From: Ailanthus altissimus
Taxonomy: Eukaryota > Streptophyta > Magnoliopsida > Sapindales > Simaroubaceae
Length of the DNA stretch: 64,000 bases
Assembly: GCA_946807835.1 (NCBI GenBank)
Contig: OX327711.1
Span: forward strand, 18,449,501 to 18,513,500
Reading direction: 5' to 3'
A program made the position numbers and the translations under genes. The notes beneath the pieces were generated by a model, which did no database searches, was not told the DNA's origin, and saw nothing but the letters and a program-made list of their open reading frames with translations. Below, in pieces: positions 1-12,904 of this stretch. Position 1 is the first letter of the stretch; each line of letters starts with the position of its first letter.

Positions 1-119
1 TTAAATATCAAATTGGGCTGTTAATCTATGTAGAACCATTAAAATCCCTCCCAAGAATACCCCATATTAAGATTTGAGTTACTAAGTCCATTATTTTTAA
101 ATTAACTTACTCGTCTTCT

Positions 120-3100
120 TTAGTCGCTTAACAGAGTTGAGAGAAGTAGATCTTGCATAAAACCAGCTCTCCCAGCAGCTTGCCTCATCCTTTTTTCTCG
201 CTCTTCACGACTCAAAGAAGGATCAAAACTGTCACAGAGAGAGAGAGAGAGAGCAAGATAGAGAGGTTAAGATTTAAATCCTGAAGACGATTCCAAAAGG
301 TGCTCAGGTATGATAAGGAATTAAATAAGGGTCAGTGTCCCTTCATGATATAAGGCTGTGGCTTGACTAATACCTGACTTAACCAATATTGTGCTTTCTC
401 AGTCAACTGCAGAAATGTTGGATTCTTTGTAAACTATCTAAACATGTATGGCACTAATTGCAAAGCCCAACCCACACACCCGACTTCTTTAAACAATAAT
501 ATGCCAGTGCCTAAATGCTATCAAAACAACATATCATTGATCTAACGGCATTAGATATGCAGAATGCAAGTTTAACAAGAAAGGATCAAAACATCAGAAT
601 ACATAGATCACCTATCTCAATATAAATTTAAGATGACAAGAAAACGTTGCTGGCCACTGCTACAATCATATACAGCCAGCTAAAGGATACCTATCCAGTT
701 AAACCAGGAATTTCTAATGTAGTTTATATAACCAATGAAATTTTAGTGCAATCAAGCATATTTCTCTTTTGAGATTATCAATTAATGAAGTAAACTTTCA
801 TAAGTATTATGGTTACTAAGGAAATTACTCATTGACACACCATTTGTTGTAGGTATGACTTACCAACCGATGACACCCAAAAGGTGATATATGAACTAGA
901 ATAAGAAATTATAAAATGGGTACAAGGCCCATGCTAGTTTGCTCTTTACATTCCTAAAGGTGGTTCAAGACACCTAGGCCATATCAATGGGGTTAACTAG
1001 ATGGTTTACAGAGTTTTGAAATGTTTGTAACTATCTAATGAAGCTTACTCAAATAATTCAGGATTCAAAAAGGGTTAAAAAGAGCACTAAAAAATCTCTT
1101 TTAAGGTCATTATTGTTAGCAGCAAAGAAAGAGCTCCTCAACCAACATGGTTTGAGCACTGGTGGTAAGGCAAGAACAAGGGCCAAAAGTGCAGTACCTT
1201 GATTTCCATGTTGGCACTGCATTCTTTCCAGCAGTGTCCTCAACACTTGTTACAACAGATTTTGAAATTTCCTCTGCTTCAGATGCAGGAAAATTCAAAA
1301 TAAATGATGAAAGAAAAGGATCAGTAGCTGCACTAGACACGTTAGCATTGCTTGACCGATATCCACTACCCCCTAAAAGCACTTGCAGATGAGCTTCCCG
1401 AAGATCTCGGCCCAGAAGAGATAGTGCTTGGCTGCTAGGAATTGCAACTCTACGTAATCTGCGACGTCTCTGCAAGTAATCTTCAGTTAAAGGAAACTTA
1501 TATAGGAACTACCTTCTGTCAATATATAGAACCGAATAATTTTTCATGCATAAATTTTCAAGCTCGTATAAAACATTAGCTATTGGAAATTTCCATCTTA
1601 AAGGATATCTTGAACAAGTGTCCATGTTGCAAAGTAATATGACTTAACATGTCCCGTGCAACTTTAACCGAGCAAATGGGACAAACCTGAAAGGGAAATG
1701 TAGATGCGACATAAGAGTCGTTAAGAAGCATCAATCAAGACCGGAAACTAGTCAAAAATATAAGCCTCCACTAAACCAATGGTTACAGAACAGTTGGGAT
1801 ATAAATTCAAGATGTTAAATTGTTTGTTTATCCTACATTATTGTTCTTATTCAACCAATAAAAATTGGAAGATACATAGCAAACACCAAATCTCATTCCA
1901 ATCTAGTTGGAGACAATAAAAGGCATCACAGTGGAGTAAGTCCTTCAATCATATTAACAATAAGAACAATTCTTTCCATGCAAAAGAAAAAGACAAAAGC
2001 ATTGTTGACATTCTCTCTAGTCCTAAATATCTTGCCTTATGCTTTATTTTGCTTGTCTAGCATTTAACTAATGATGAAAAGACATGAAAAAGAGTGGCTT
2101 AAAATGAACAGAATTTTTAACTCAGACAAACACGTTTTCATATGAAGAATCTGATAGTATTTCAAACCCACAACCTTTAAATTATCTAGTTCTTTTATTG
2201 TTCTCTATGATAGCTGCCTATAGATTCATAGCACTATAAATTTTAGGCTTGGAAACTACCTATCCTAATTCAAAGTTGCTACTGTAATGCTTATCTAAAT
2301 AAAAACCACTACATGAGCCAATAGAGTTTTCAGAATCGGAGATGTTCCCATTATTGGTATCTAACCAATTTTGAAGCACACAAGTACCACAACTTACGTA
2401 AAAAATTCTCCTATTGCATCTCATCAGACAAGATAGAGCTTGAAAGCTAAGCAGATGGTGGTCTTATCAGAGCTATACCAACTCTCAACAGCAATTTGGA
2501 TGAAATCATTTCAACTATGAGGTAAAGTCCCTATTGTTTGCAAGCCTTAATTTGAAAGAGCAAGAGAGAAGAGATTATAAAGCAATTTCCAATTAATACT
2601 TCTGTTTAGTCTATTGGTATTTCGGTTTTTTCCTTTTAGATCAAAACATTACATATAGCAAAGCAAACAGCCACGTTTGATCTCTCTCCATATATCCCTC
2701 ATGCACGGATGAAATACCAGCATCATCTTTCCTCATAAAGAAAAAACAAGGGAAAAAAAAAGACAAGAACCCGTTCACGTAGAGCATAGAAATAATTGCA
2801 TGGAGGGGGAAAAAAAAAAGCTTCTGGTTCCCAACTGTGAAAAGAAAAAAAAAATCGAGATAATATAAACAATAACCTCAGAAAACAGAAATCTCCTTTC
2901 ACAAAACTGGAAAAAAAAAAAAAGCAACATCTCATATAGAAACAATAAGGGAACAAAATATCAATGAGGTTATGAATCAGACAGTCAAACAAGTTTTACC
3001 AAACTAAGTAATACAACGCCGTTGTACCAAAACACAGACAGAGATCATAAGTTTTTACAAATATTACAAAATCTACAAACCGAAGTACATTTAAAAATTG

Positions 3101-3467
3101 AACATGTCCAAAACATAATTCACGTTGGGCTCTCAAAAAAAAAACACTTACGGTAACTTTTGACTCGCCCGAGTGCTCATCTTCGAGATGTGAACAAAGG
3201 GACGCAATATCAAAATCCTCGTAGCAGTACGGACATGGGAAATCAGGCCGTACATCATCTTCTACCTCGAAATCATCTATGCTCAGCCGATCTAAAATCA
3301 CGAAAATAAATAAATAAACAAATAAATAAAAATATTAATGGATCCACTCCATTTAAAAGCAAAAAAAAAAAAAAGGAACCTCGATGGGAGCTCTGATGCT
3401 GCTGCTGCTGCAACGTGTACTGACGCTTGGCGGCGGCAAGGCGAGAGGTCCAGAAATCGGAATCCAT
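120..3467 (-). CDS. DI19: Di19 family zinc-finger protein (dehydration-induced 19-like)
   Basis: Five exons join in frame: 3467-3380, 3291-3152, 1686-1609, 1475-1198, 228-120 (693 nt, 230 aa, typical for the family). The protein starts MDSDFWTSRLAAAKRQY. Exons 2-3 carry two Cys2/His2-type fingers, CPYCYEDFDIASLCSHLEDEH and CPICSVKVARDMLSHITLQH (about residues 50-100). A basic stretch and the Di19 C-terminal domain follow, ending GRAGFMQDLLLSTLLSD. Di19 proteins are nuclear, stress- and ABA-related regulators phosphorylated by calcium-dependent kinases; that role comes from the family, not from this sequence. Intron 3 (1608-1476) starts ATATCCTTT and ends TTAC, a U12 AT-AC intron. The last intron's acceptor is preceded by a (GA)n run. 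The ATG at 3467 is the only start giving the family N-terminus. The gene lies divergently to the OB-fold gene at 6.4 kb. Confidence 0.93.
234..254 (+). repeat. (GA)n microsatellite at a splice acceptor
   Basis: About ten GA units sit immediately upstream (in minus-strand sense) of the acceptor of the last Di19 exon. They read as a (CT)n pyrimidine tract there, so the simple repeat probably serves as the polypyrimidine tract. Confidence 0.8.
1476..1608 (-). other. U12-type AT-AC intron of Di19
   Basis: Read on the minus strand, the intron begins ATATCCTTT directly after the codons for ...HLFK. It ends ...GATTAC just before TTGCAGAGACGT (LQRR). A branch-like TCCTTTAACT lies about 10 nt before the final AC. 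No GT donor at this junction gives a protein in frame, while the AT-AC boundaries join exons 3 and 4 perfectly in phase 0. The motifs match the minor-spliceosome consensus. Confidence 0.88.
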
Positions 3468-5574
3468 TGGAAGATCAGAAGCTTTTATGCGCTCTTGAAT
3501 CTTATCAATATTAATGTTTGTTTGTTTATTGGATTATTATTATTATTATTAAATTTCAAGAAAATAAAGAAATAAAAATGAATTTTTTTTATAAAAAATA
3601 AAAAATCTCTCTTCTTCTCGTCGTTCTTTGACTTTATTCATAGGGGTTTCAGGGGTTGATTGATCTCAAGTAAAAGTAAAAGCTTTGGATACGAGAAGAG
3701 AGAAAGAGACAGTGGAGTTTTTCTCTTTATTTATTTAAATGTTATTTCTAATAAGTTTTTTATCTTTTTAAGTTTTGCTAACGTGGATGCATTTTTATGA
3801 TTAAAAAAAAGACTTATTCTTTAATAATACTGTGTTTAAAACTTAATATGAGGAGGAAAGCTTCAAACCTGGACGACACACAATTGAATTAAGGCCAGGA
3901 AAGAAGAGAGAAATGTGTGGACAACACTGGCCAGAGGAAATGTCGGTTTCTTCTTTTATTTTTATTTTAATAATTGTTTTCTTTAAAATTTGTGAATTTT
4001 TTATAAAATTTTTGTGGACCGTTACATTTTTTTTTTTTTTGAGTCTTTCGTTTTTGCTAGATCGGAGTTGTGACTTGTGAGTCCGCACTCCGCTGCTTAA
4101 TTGCGAGGATTATTCTGCAGCGTTTGAAAGTTTTAACGGAATGGAGAGTAAGAGTGGGTAAAAAGTATATGAATCGAAAATATTGAATTCTACGGTTTGG
4201 TTTAATTGATCAATTTTTTTTTTATTTTAATCTTTGAATAAATTTAATTTTTTAATTTTGATCTCTAAAAATATTAAATCAAATTGAATGATATAAATAA
4301 AAATTTTCATAATTGTTTTTTTTATAATTTATTTATTAAATTTTAATTTTAATAATTTTCTAATTATTTAATTTATAAATTTTAACTAATTTAGTACTTA
4401 AAAAAAAGTTGATGGTCACTTTTATTTATTTGAATAGATTTAAATTTTGATATATTTTTAATTTGTTTAGTTTATAATTTTTTAATAAATTAGTGTTTAA
4501 TGGGTTAAAAAAAAGTTTGTATTTAAAATTGATGGACACTTTATTTATTTATATGAATTTTAATTTTTAATAAAATTTTAATTTATTTAGTTTATTGATT
4601 TTGTTAACTTTGTATTTAAAATTGACTTACATTTTTTTAGTTGTTTTTTTGTATGAAATTTATTTTTATATATATAATTTTATTTTTTTTAAAAATATTT
4701 AAGAGATTGAATCGATCTGAACTGAATCAATTTATTATGATTTGATTTTCATATATGATGCAATACAATTTAGTTTTAAAAATAAAAAATTTTAAATTTT
4801 TTTAATACGATTCGATTTTAAAAAAATTCAAATCTAATCGTACTATGCCCGCTCTAATTGATATTTGACAGTAAAATTATTTGTGTATGTTACATTAATA
4901 ATTAAACATAATCACTTGTAATTTTTAAAATTAATTTAATGATCTAAATTATTTTTTTATATTATTCTATTATTTTGATTCTAGTATCATAAAATAACCA
5001 TTATCAATCATACGTATGTTTTGGACCTTTTGGTATTGTTTTTAATGAAATCACTTGTTAATTTTAGGTATCATAAATTAATAATGATGATTTGTGATAA
5101 TTTTTGTTGAATAATTATGTAATGATAGATTAATAACAATTACAACGCCAAACTTATTAATGTATAGATTAATATCATCGATACAAGTAAGAAAAAAACA
5201 TATAATCAATGTATCCATGAAATAAAATTATAATTTATATGGTAATCATAATTTTTTTTAAATTGAAAATGTTAACCAAATTTTTTTCTATGTTATTAAT
5301 ACAAAATTCATTATTATGTATACAAAAACTCCAAGCACTTATAAATCAATATTAAAGTTTAAAGTTAACCTCTTTAAAAAAAGAAATTATACTTTTATTA
5401 TATTTTTTAATTTGAGAAAAGATAAAGAGATTTCACTGTCTAATTTAGAAGTGTGTCTATCTTTTAAATTTTTAATCTAGACAAAAAGACGATATGTATA
5501 TTTAGTTATTTACTTATTCAAATTCCAATTCTTTAATAAAGTAGTATGTTTCTGTTTGTGTTTGTGTGTGTATA

Positions 5575-5609
<35 letters not shown>

Positions 5610-6417
5610 CCAAATACCTTTCTTTCTTTTCATAAATTTATTTGATGTTATACATATTTATATCATAGTATTTCAAATTTTTTATATGATCTCATATTTT
5701 TAGTTATATATTATAAACTTTTAAAATTATAATATATAAAATAATATTATATTTATATAGTTGAAATGAAAATTTTATTGTTAAAAACATTTAATGTATT
5801 TTATTATTGATTAATGTTGTATAATTATTATATTAATAAAAATAAAAAAGTTAACAATTATCTCACACATAATAACTAATAATTGAAGACACATTAATTA
5901 GAGATATAAAATTTGTATCCAATTTTATAGCACTTTGATACACAAATTAAGATTAGTAACAAAAATTTAAGATAAGTAAAATATATAAATAAAATAAATG
6001 AGAGAATTATATTTTTATTAAAATACCTGTATTTTATAGGATGAAATTTTTTTTCTAAGTTAAACTTTCATTTAAATAAATATAAGTATATGATTAATGA
6101 TCGATAAAAAGAAAAATAATAAAATAAATAAATAAGTGTATAAGTATTAATGTGTCAAAAGATTTTTAAAAATTTATGTAAATTAGTTTATGCTTTAAAA
6201 TTAAATCAATTAAATTTTTTTTATTATATCTTTGTTTTATTAAAAATTTTTACGATGTTATTTAACGGAATTGGTATACACGGCGTCGTATCATTATGAG
6301 CGAAAACGTAGAACGCGAAATTGCCGGCATTAAAGGATCATCAAACCGAACTAGGAGCACTTTCCCACGAATCATTGCCTTGTTTTGTACATAAACTTGT
6401 CATTAGATTCGAATCAA
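3468..6417. other. AT-rich divergent intergenic region
   Basis: This is the shared upstream region of Di19 (-) and the OB-fold gene (+). It is very AT-rich, and I see no convincing protein-coding frame. The segment nearest Di19 is a likely promoter and 5'UTR, with CT-rich sequence at about 3600-3720. A TG/TA microsatellite lies at about 5550-5608. No transposon ends were recognised. Confidence 0.6.
5550..5608 (+). repeat. Compound TG/TA microsatellite
   Basis: A short run of TG-rich units leads into roughly 16 TA units. It lies in the intergenic space between two divergent genes and is likely polymorphic. Confidence 0.85.
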
Positions 6418-7965
6418 ATGGAAACAAGAGTAGCACGACCGCAGCAGCAGCAAAGGAACCCAAGACAGCAAGATGGAAACACAGACACCAACACAACCGC
6501 AAAGGTTGTCGAGAAGAGAAAGCCTGTGTTTAAAAAAGTGGATCAGCTAAAGCCGGGAACCAACGGTCACAATCTAACCGTCAATATCTTGAAATCCGAA
6601 CCCGTTTTGCCCAAGAATCGAACGGCCTCCCCCCAGTTCCGCCAAACCCGGATCGCCGAGTGCCTCGTCGGTGACGACACCGGCACCATCCTCTTCACTG
6701 CTCGCAACGATCAAGGTCTAATTCTCTCTTACACCCTCTCTACTAAACGTATTTGTGCATTTTTATTTCATTTTTTTCTCATTGGAATTTTTTTTGGTTT
6801 ATTGTCTCAAGGTTTAATGAATTTTGGAGTTCTTAGATCAAATTGGAGCTGCCCTTGTCTGTATAAATGGTTAAAATGATACGTCTGTTGTCAAGTTTGG
6901 AACTTTTTGAATTTCGAACTGTTTGTTTTTGTGGTAGTGCCGCTGCTTCAACAAGAGCAAGTCCTATTTTTGAAATATTTAAATGTGAGGATTAAGGTTC
7001 TTTTGAGGAAGCCTTGGGGTCCCTTTTGTGTTTAATTGACCTTAATCTACTATTTTTCCTTGTAATTCCCAAAGGCTCAATTCTTGATTGATCTCTCAAA
7101 GAAATCCATTCATGAATGGCACACTTAATAGCATATTACAAACTACATGGTGCATAGCATATAAATTCATTGAGGTAATTTTGTTTTAAACATTCCAGTC
7201 TTGAGAGTCTTTTACTTTAGAATAAATCTAGTTTTCTAATTCAGTAATTATAGATGTGTTTGGTACTCTTTATAGATGTGTACAATGTAGATACTTGTCA
7301 TAACACAATGAGCTCCATGCCGTGCTCAGTGATCAGATAATTAGTGTGAATAGGATTTGCGAGTGTGAAGGGCAATTTAGAACAACAGGGATGTGGAGTC
7401 ATTTGATGGCTCATTTCCATGTATGAATGCACAATTATACAAGCATGAAGGATTTCATGCTACATGACATATAAGTATTTAAAATGCTGGCTTTTCTATT
7501 TGGGAGCAAGTCTCCAAGCCACCCTCTTACCATTGACTAAAAAGTTTCTACATCCATGTGGATAATTTGTTGTGTTATAATTTGATGGGTGATATAATTA
7601 CATCCAATTTATATGAACAAAAGAAAGATTCTTATAAAACTTTACTAATTTGATGGGTGATATAATCTCCTATGACTACTAATTGTAATGTGATTCAATT
7701 GCTAGTATTTGAAAAATATTGATATTTTTTCCGTTCTCATTTAAGGGAAAATGGTGGGTATATTTTCTGTGCAGTTGACTTGATGAAGCCAGGCACCACT
7801 GTGATTATCCGTAATGCAAAGATTGACATGTTTAAGGGATCAATGAGGTTAGTTGTTGACAAATGGGGCCGCATTGAGGCAACTGAACCTGCTAATTTTG
7901 TTGTTAAAGAGGACAACAATTTGCCCCTTGTCGAGTATGAATTGGTGAATGTGGTTGAAGAATGA
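6418..7965 (+). CDS. OB-fold single-strand nucleic-acid binding protein (SOSS complex subunit B homolog, At4g28440-like)
   Basis: Two exons, 6418-6715 and 7775-7965 (489 nt, 162 aa), join in phase 1. The join reads FTARNDQ then VDLMKPGTTVIIRNAKIDMFKG. The Gln-rich N-terminal leader (about residues 1-35) is probably disordered. The rest is one OB-fold with the family signature, beginning FKKVDQLKPGTNGHNL and continuing through RIAECLVGDDTGTILF and WGRIEATEPANFVVKEDNN. Human SOSS-B proteins bind single-stranded DNA in repair; the plant At4g28440-type proteins are less well studied, so a DNA or RNA binding role is inferred. The ATG at 6418 is the first true ATG in the frame. The donor is G|GTCTAA and the acceptor GTGCAG. 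The gene looks intact. Confidence 0.93.
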
Positions 7966-9863
7966 TTAGATCTCCATGGACATCAGCGGTTCAATACTGA
8001 AAGAAGTTGAATTTATGTTGCAATTTCCCCCCTCGCTGGCTATTTCTGTTGCAATCTTAATGACCATTGCTCTTAACTAGTCTTATTCATGGGATATTTC
8101 TGTTGCAATTTTCCACCTTAGTGGCTATCGATCTGCATACAAGCCTCATTAAGGTTGGATGGTTATTCCCTTCAACAGTATAGACATCTATTAGGGTGAA
8201 CTATTGTCCCTGAACTTGGGAAAGTAAAATATCCACCTGTTAATAAAGTTCTACATTGCTCTCTTCAATGGTTACTTGAATTTTTAGTTTCTTGCAGTTG
8301 GTGGGATGTAAACACAGATACTCCGTTGATTATGATATGATGTAATGTAATAATGCAATCTTCGAGCTGGTTTCGGGGTTTTATAAAAGAAATGCCGCTT
8401 TTGAAAACCATAATTCTTTTCCCTTTTTCTTTTTATAATCTAAGGCCATGGTTGATCAGATGCCAGAGTGTTGCTTTCCTAAATTGCAATTTGCCATTCA
8501 CATCTAACATGAATAAAGACGGGATTAGTAGCCATACCTACACTTGCTACTCAGACTATTACTGAAGATGGCCAAAAAGGCAAGAACCGTGAAGTGATTT
8601 AAAGCTTATAGCAAATAAAATTGGGTGATAATGCATTTAGTTCATAACCTGGAACATATTTCCCATATGTGAAATTCAACTAGAGAATAAAAATTTTCCG
8701 CTACTAATACTGTATTTTCTCCACAAGGCATATGGTGCAATGCAATCAATTCCAAGAAAGGAAAAAGAGCATATATAATTTAAGATAAGTAAATACTTTG
8801 TAATTTGGTAATATAAAATATAATGGTTTATTTCCACATTATATACCTACTTGCAGATGCTTGTAGAACAATAATTGGACTTTCAAATTTGAGAAGAAAA
8901 GAACAAATCCTCAAGCAAGTCTTACAAAGATTAAAATCCAGGGAAACTATAATCATTGCACCGAATCCAAGAATCAACCATCATCCATCTACAATACAAA
9001 AGCCCAGAAATTACTTAGGGATGCAGAAATTTGTGACTAGGTTAACAAAAACAAGAATCTAATAAGCAGAAGAAAAATACCATTGAAATGTAAACAGCTT
9101 CTATGGACTATGGCAAAGAAAACATGAATGTGAAGCAACAATGAAATCTGAGGCTAAACTCAGCAAAAAGTGATGACCTGAGGCACACATAAAATTGACA
9201 GCCTAGAAGAAGAAAAAGAAAGAAGTAGGGATAAAGAGGGATGAACAGTAGCTGCTAGAAAGTATTTATATCACAGTCCTTGGATTTATGATAAGTAAAA
9301 ATTGAATGGGGTATACTATTAGGAGCAGACATGAGTATAACCTTTGCTACGTCAGTCTGTACTCATGCATTCACTCGATCTTATTGCATCTGATCACAAC
9401 CATCTTAATAGACCATCTACAAATAGCTTCATTTCTTAACATTCTAAAGGTTCAACATGGTGGTGCATGGGCAATCATAAAGATGAGTAACAAATGCAAT
9501 CTATGGAGCTGTATTCTCATGAAACTCAAATGGAGCTGCAAGAGAAAGTTAATTAATACCATATCATACATCCAAGAACAAGTAAATGCAAATAAAATAC
9601 AAGGATACTTGCTAAGTATGTCATTTCTCATAATTATCAAAACCACTCTAATACAAATCTTATTGGAATTACAAAAGTATAAAAAGCATCCTTTATAATT
9701 TAATTCCTTCCAAGTTCTTGAATAATCAGAATTTCTTACAGCACCTTGTCAGGAGTTACTAACAGGCAAGAAATGTCTAGAAATCCTAATACATAAAGCT
9801 TTTTTTTGCCACCTTGTTTTAGAGCGCATGTACAAAAACTTTTCCCGAACTCTCTGTCATTCA
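7966..9863. other. Convergent 3' region, no gene seen
   Basis: This stretch lies between the stop of the OB-fold gene (+) and the distal alternative exon of the NFD6-like gene (-). It should hold the 3'UTRs of both. Open frames here (for example 8353-8565 and 9306-9698) have no recognisable homology and AT-driven composition. Confidence 0.55.
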
Positions 9864-11689
9864 TCATACATCATCATTGCAAGCTGAGTGAATAAAATAA
9901 ATTAGTACTTTCCACATATACATCTATACTGGCATGAAAATGAAGAGAAGACTTGGTTCAAGCTAAGGCGTAAAACTAGAACAGTCATTTAATTGCTAAT
10001 GTTCTAAGGTTCATTCAACCAAAAATCATTAGAACTTTTTACCCACCAGCTATTATAAAAAAAATACTGGAGTGAAATATACACCAACACCAATACAAAG
10101 TGAAAAAGAAGTATAGAATTTCAAGCACTATTTAAGCTGTTTTGCAAGCTAACATGAAGAAATTCCTATGACATTAATTTAGAAGGTGAAGAGAAATAAA
10201 TGCAAGGAAAAACTAGATAATTTGATTCAAGAAGTAAAAGAAACTGATCAAACTAGGAAATTTACTAATCCTTCAAAATGTTTTAATGGTTATATCCAAT
10301 TCAATGAAACTATAATACACAGTGTTCAACTTCAAGCTAGTGTTCAACTTCATGCTCACATTTGCTTAGAAAGATAAGCTTCTCACTTAACCTAATCGAA
10401 GTCACTCCATCTCTGTTGCTGGATCTTCATCTAGTCTTGTCTTGCCCTACAAAAGGAAAAAGGATATGCAGTCTTTCACTGTATTCTAGAGACAGAGAGA
10501 TGGGATTACCACTCTTGGAAAATATTGAAAAAAGTTGTAAAGCCTTTGATGTTAACCTTAAGAAGTTCATGTTCAACTATTTCATGGCCTAATTCTTCGG
10601 GATAATTTTTCACATGTTAGCTTCATTCATTTTACAGTTCAGTTTTAAATCTTGGAAAAGAGTATGATTGAAGGAATGTTTGGTCAAAAATACAAAATCT
10701 GTTCCCTTTTAGCTATAACCATTCATCCTTCCCTAAATTTAGCAATTTCCTGAAAATGTAACATCCCCTAATATGAGGATGGAGTATTCTCAAAAAAGAA
10801 TTCTAGTTTCATATCCATTAAAGGTTGACAGTTAATCCTGACCACATTTCCTAAACTAGCCTAAAATACATTAGATTTCACTTGAGTATGAAAGAGATAA
10901 CACTTTTCAGCAATAACATTATCTTAAAACCTGCACCCTTATAGTCCAGGAGTGGACTCCCCCAAATGAAGCATAAACTTCACTGAATTGAACCTTGATT
11001 GCAGCCTCAAGATAAAATCATGTGCCAGTTTGTTACCATGTACACAAATGAAATGAAAAATAACACCCCTTATAGCCAAAATTATTATAAGACCACAGTG
11101 ACCACTTAGCATACACAAATCCAAGTAAACTACAGATCACTGGACGCCAAAATAAAACTGGATAAAAATAACAATAAAATATAAATCACTGAAACTAATA
11201 TAAAACAGCAGAACGCAGATCACCAAATAATTGAATATCAAGCTCTAATTCAAAAACTGAAACAAATATACAAAAAAGTGAAGAGAATTACCTTCAGGGG
11301 TCCAACCGTAGCTCTGACGAGAAACAGAGAGCATAGAAGTGAGCAATGCAGAGGCAGTGGCCGTGTGATACGGCAGCAACGTTTCAACGCAACAGCTCAT
11401 CTCCACCGGGGACCTTTCATTGATCACAAAGACCAAGAATTTATCAATCATTAGCTTAATTAACAGTAGATATTTCATTTAATATATTGAGACGAGATAT
11501 ATAAATAGTTGGTTTATTGATATTTTAATACCTAAAAATGCGGTGAGAGAGAGGGTTTTGTTTCGGAATCCGAAACGGAGAGCCGGCGGGTCCGGCCTTG
11601 GGTTTGAGGCCGGCAGCGACTCTAGACAAGACGTTGGCTCTGGCAGCGGCGGCTGACCGCATAACAGACCTGGCAGCGGCGACAGACAT
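9864..11689 (-). CDS. NFD6: NFD6-like protein, distal alternative last exon isoform
   Basis: This isoform shares exons 1 and 2 (11689-11532, 11413-11292) with the other one. It uses a different 20-nt coding exon at 9883-9864, preceded by a good CTCAG acceptor. The end becomes GWTPEACNDDV instead of GWTPEGQDKTR, and both isoforms are 99 aa. From memory, C-termini of both kinds (DKTR and CNDDV) occur among annotated plant NFD6 isoforms, which supports real alternative splicing. Transcript evidence was not available. Confidence 0.72.
10427..11689 (-). CDS. NFD6: NUCLEAR FUSION DEFECTIVE 6-like mitochondrial protein, proximal-exon isoform
   Basis: Exons 11689-11532, 11413-11292 and 10446-10427 total 300 nt (99 aa). 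The N-terminus [20 protein letters not shown] is Ala/Arg-rich and looks like a mitochondrial presequence. The family core follows: [35 protein letters not shown], then a Ser-rich stretch to SYGWTPEG. This isoform ends QDKTR. NFD6 is known from Arabidopsis as a mitochondrial protein needed for karyogamy (polar nuclear fusion); its biochemical role is unknown. Splice joins are in frame (phases 2 and 1). The ATG at 11689 is preferred because the open frame upstream contains no ATG. A second last exon exists further downstream (separate entry). Confidence 0.9.
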
Positions 11690-12371
11690 GGGCTTTTGTT
11701 TGTGTTCTTTTTCAGGGTTTTGGGGTTTGAGGTTTTGCTGATTGATAAGGGTTTTTTCCCTTGTGTGTATGCACTGGTACGGGATTTGTGGAACATCACT
11801 GTACCAGTTATTTTTGCAATGTGGCACTTTGGTGTATAATGATTAACTTAGGGAAATATTAAAGATTTTATAATTTTTATAAATATTCGAAACTGTCTAA
11901 TATTTTTGCGATTTTTTTTAAACAATAACTAAGTTAAAAAGGTATGGGATCATTAAATCCCCAAACTACAATATACTTTTTAGATTATATTTTAAATTTT
12001 AAATTAAAATATTAAATAATTATTAAATGATAAAATGTTAAAATGTTTAGTATTATTCAGAGTATAAATATGAGAAGTTAATTAAGAGCTGCTTAAACTT
12101 CTGTCTCTTTATTCTATATTATTGTGAGAGAAATTAAAATTATTTGTCATGTCACAAACTGAGGTCAACAAATTTGGAAAAGTAACCAGCAGGTCCTGAT
12201 CTATGGGAAGTCGAAAGTAAAATTGCAACAAGTTACAATGAATCACTAATTTATGGACGCAGAACAGAAACATAGCACAACAGAAATTATACATGCCAAT
12301 GACTGTTTATTAATCCTTTTGTATGCCGCCATCGGACTCGAAGATTGATTAATTGGTCTCACAGCATATGT

Positions 12372-12904
12372 TTACTGCCTTGGTTTGCTTCTACTTCTGC
12401 TCATCTTCAAAAGAAGAGGAATGCAAATTCCATGTGCTTTGGTCATATCAGAGCTGGTTCCTTTTAAAGGCATTCTCTCGTGTTCTTCAAAACGGATTGC
12501 ATTTGGGAAATACAAGCTTCTTCCATTGCCTGCTTTGAAACCAATTAGCCGGCCTAATGACACGCTATTGTCCTGGAAGAAGGAAGCTGTAGACTGGCAA
12601 CAGACATGAACAATGATGAATAACTGTGATCATTTATAGAACAGAATATATATTCTAGTCCAGATCATGATCCAAGGCCAGTGAATTTGATTACCTCAGT
12701 GTCAAGGTTGGAGGATGAGAATGAGGAGAAGCTGATTGAGCGCAAATGTATAGAGTATGGTTCTACGGCTGGTGCAGGCACCGGAGCAGCCTGTGAGCTC
12801 CCCGTCACTCGAAGTCTTGTGCTCATAATCTCAAGCCCAAGTGGCCATCCATTAGACATCTCATGGTCCTGGGAATTTCCATCAATTAACTCACTGTCGT
12901 ACAT
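12372..12904 (-). CDS. Plant 'GWPLGL' family protein of unknown function
   Basis: Two exons, 12904-12695 and 12572-12372, join in phase 0 (donor GAG|GTAATC, acceptor TTCCAG). The protein is about 136 aa. It contains SNGWPLGLEIMSTRLRV near the N-terminus, a Ser-rich IRS-type patch (LRSISFSSFSSSNLDTE), and SVSLGRLIGFKAGNGRSLYF in exon 2. I recognise this pattern as a small conserved plant family resembling At3g17950-like proteins, without an assigned biochemical function. The ATG at 12904 follows an in-frame stop further upstream, so it is the minimal start. An upstream exon at 14318-14307 (Met-Ala-Ala-Glu, good GT donor) could splice in frame to about 12946 and extend the N-terminus; that is unproven. 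Confidence 0.78.

Noticed and set aside
9306..9698. Plus-strand 130-codon frame
   Set aside because: It lies in a probable 3'UTR or intergenic region, has unusual AT-driven residue composition and no motif.
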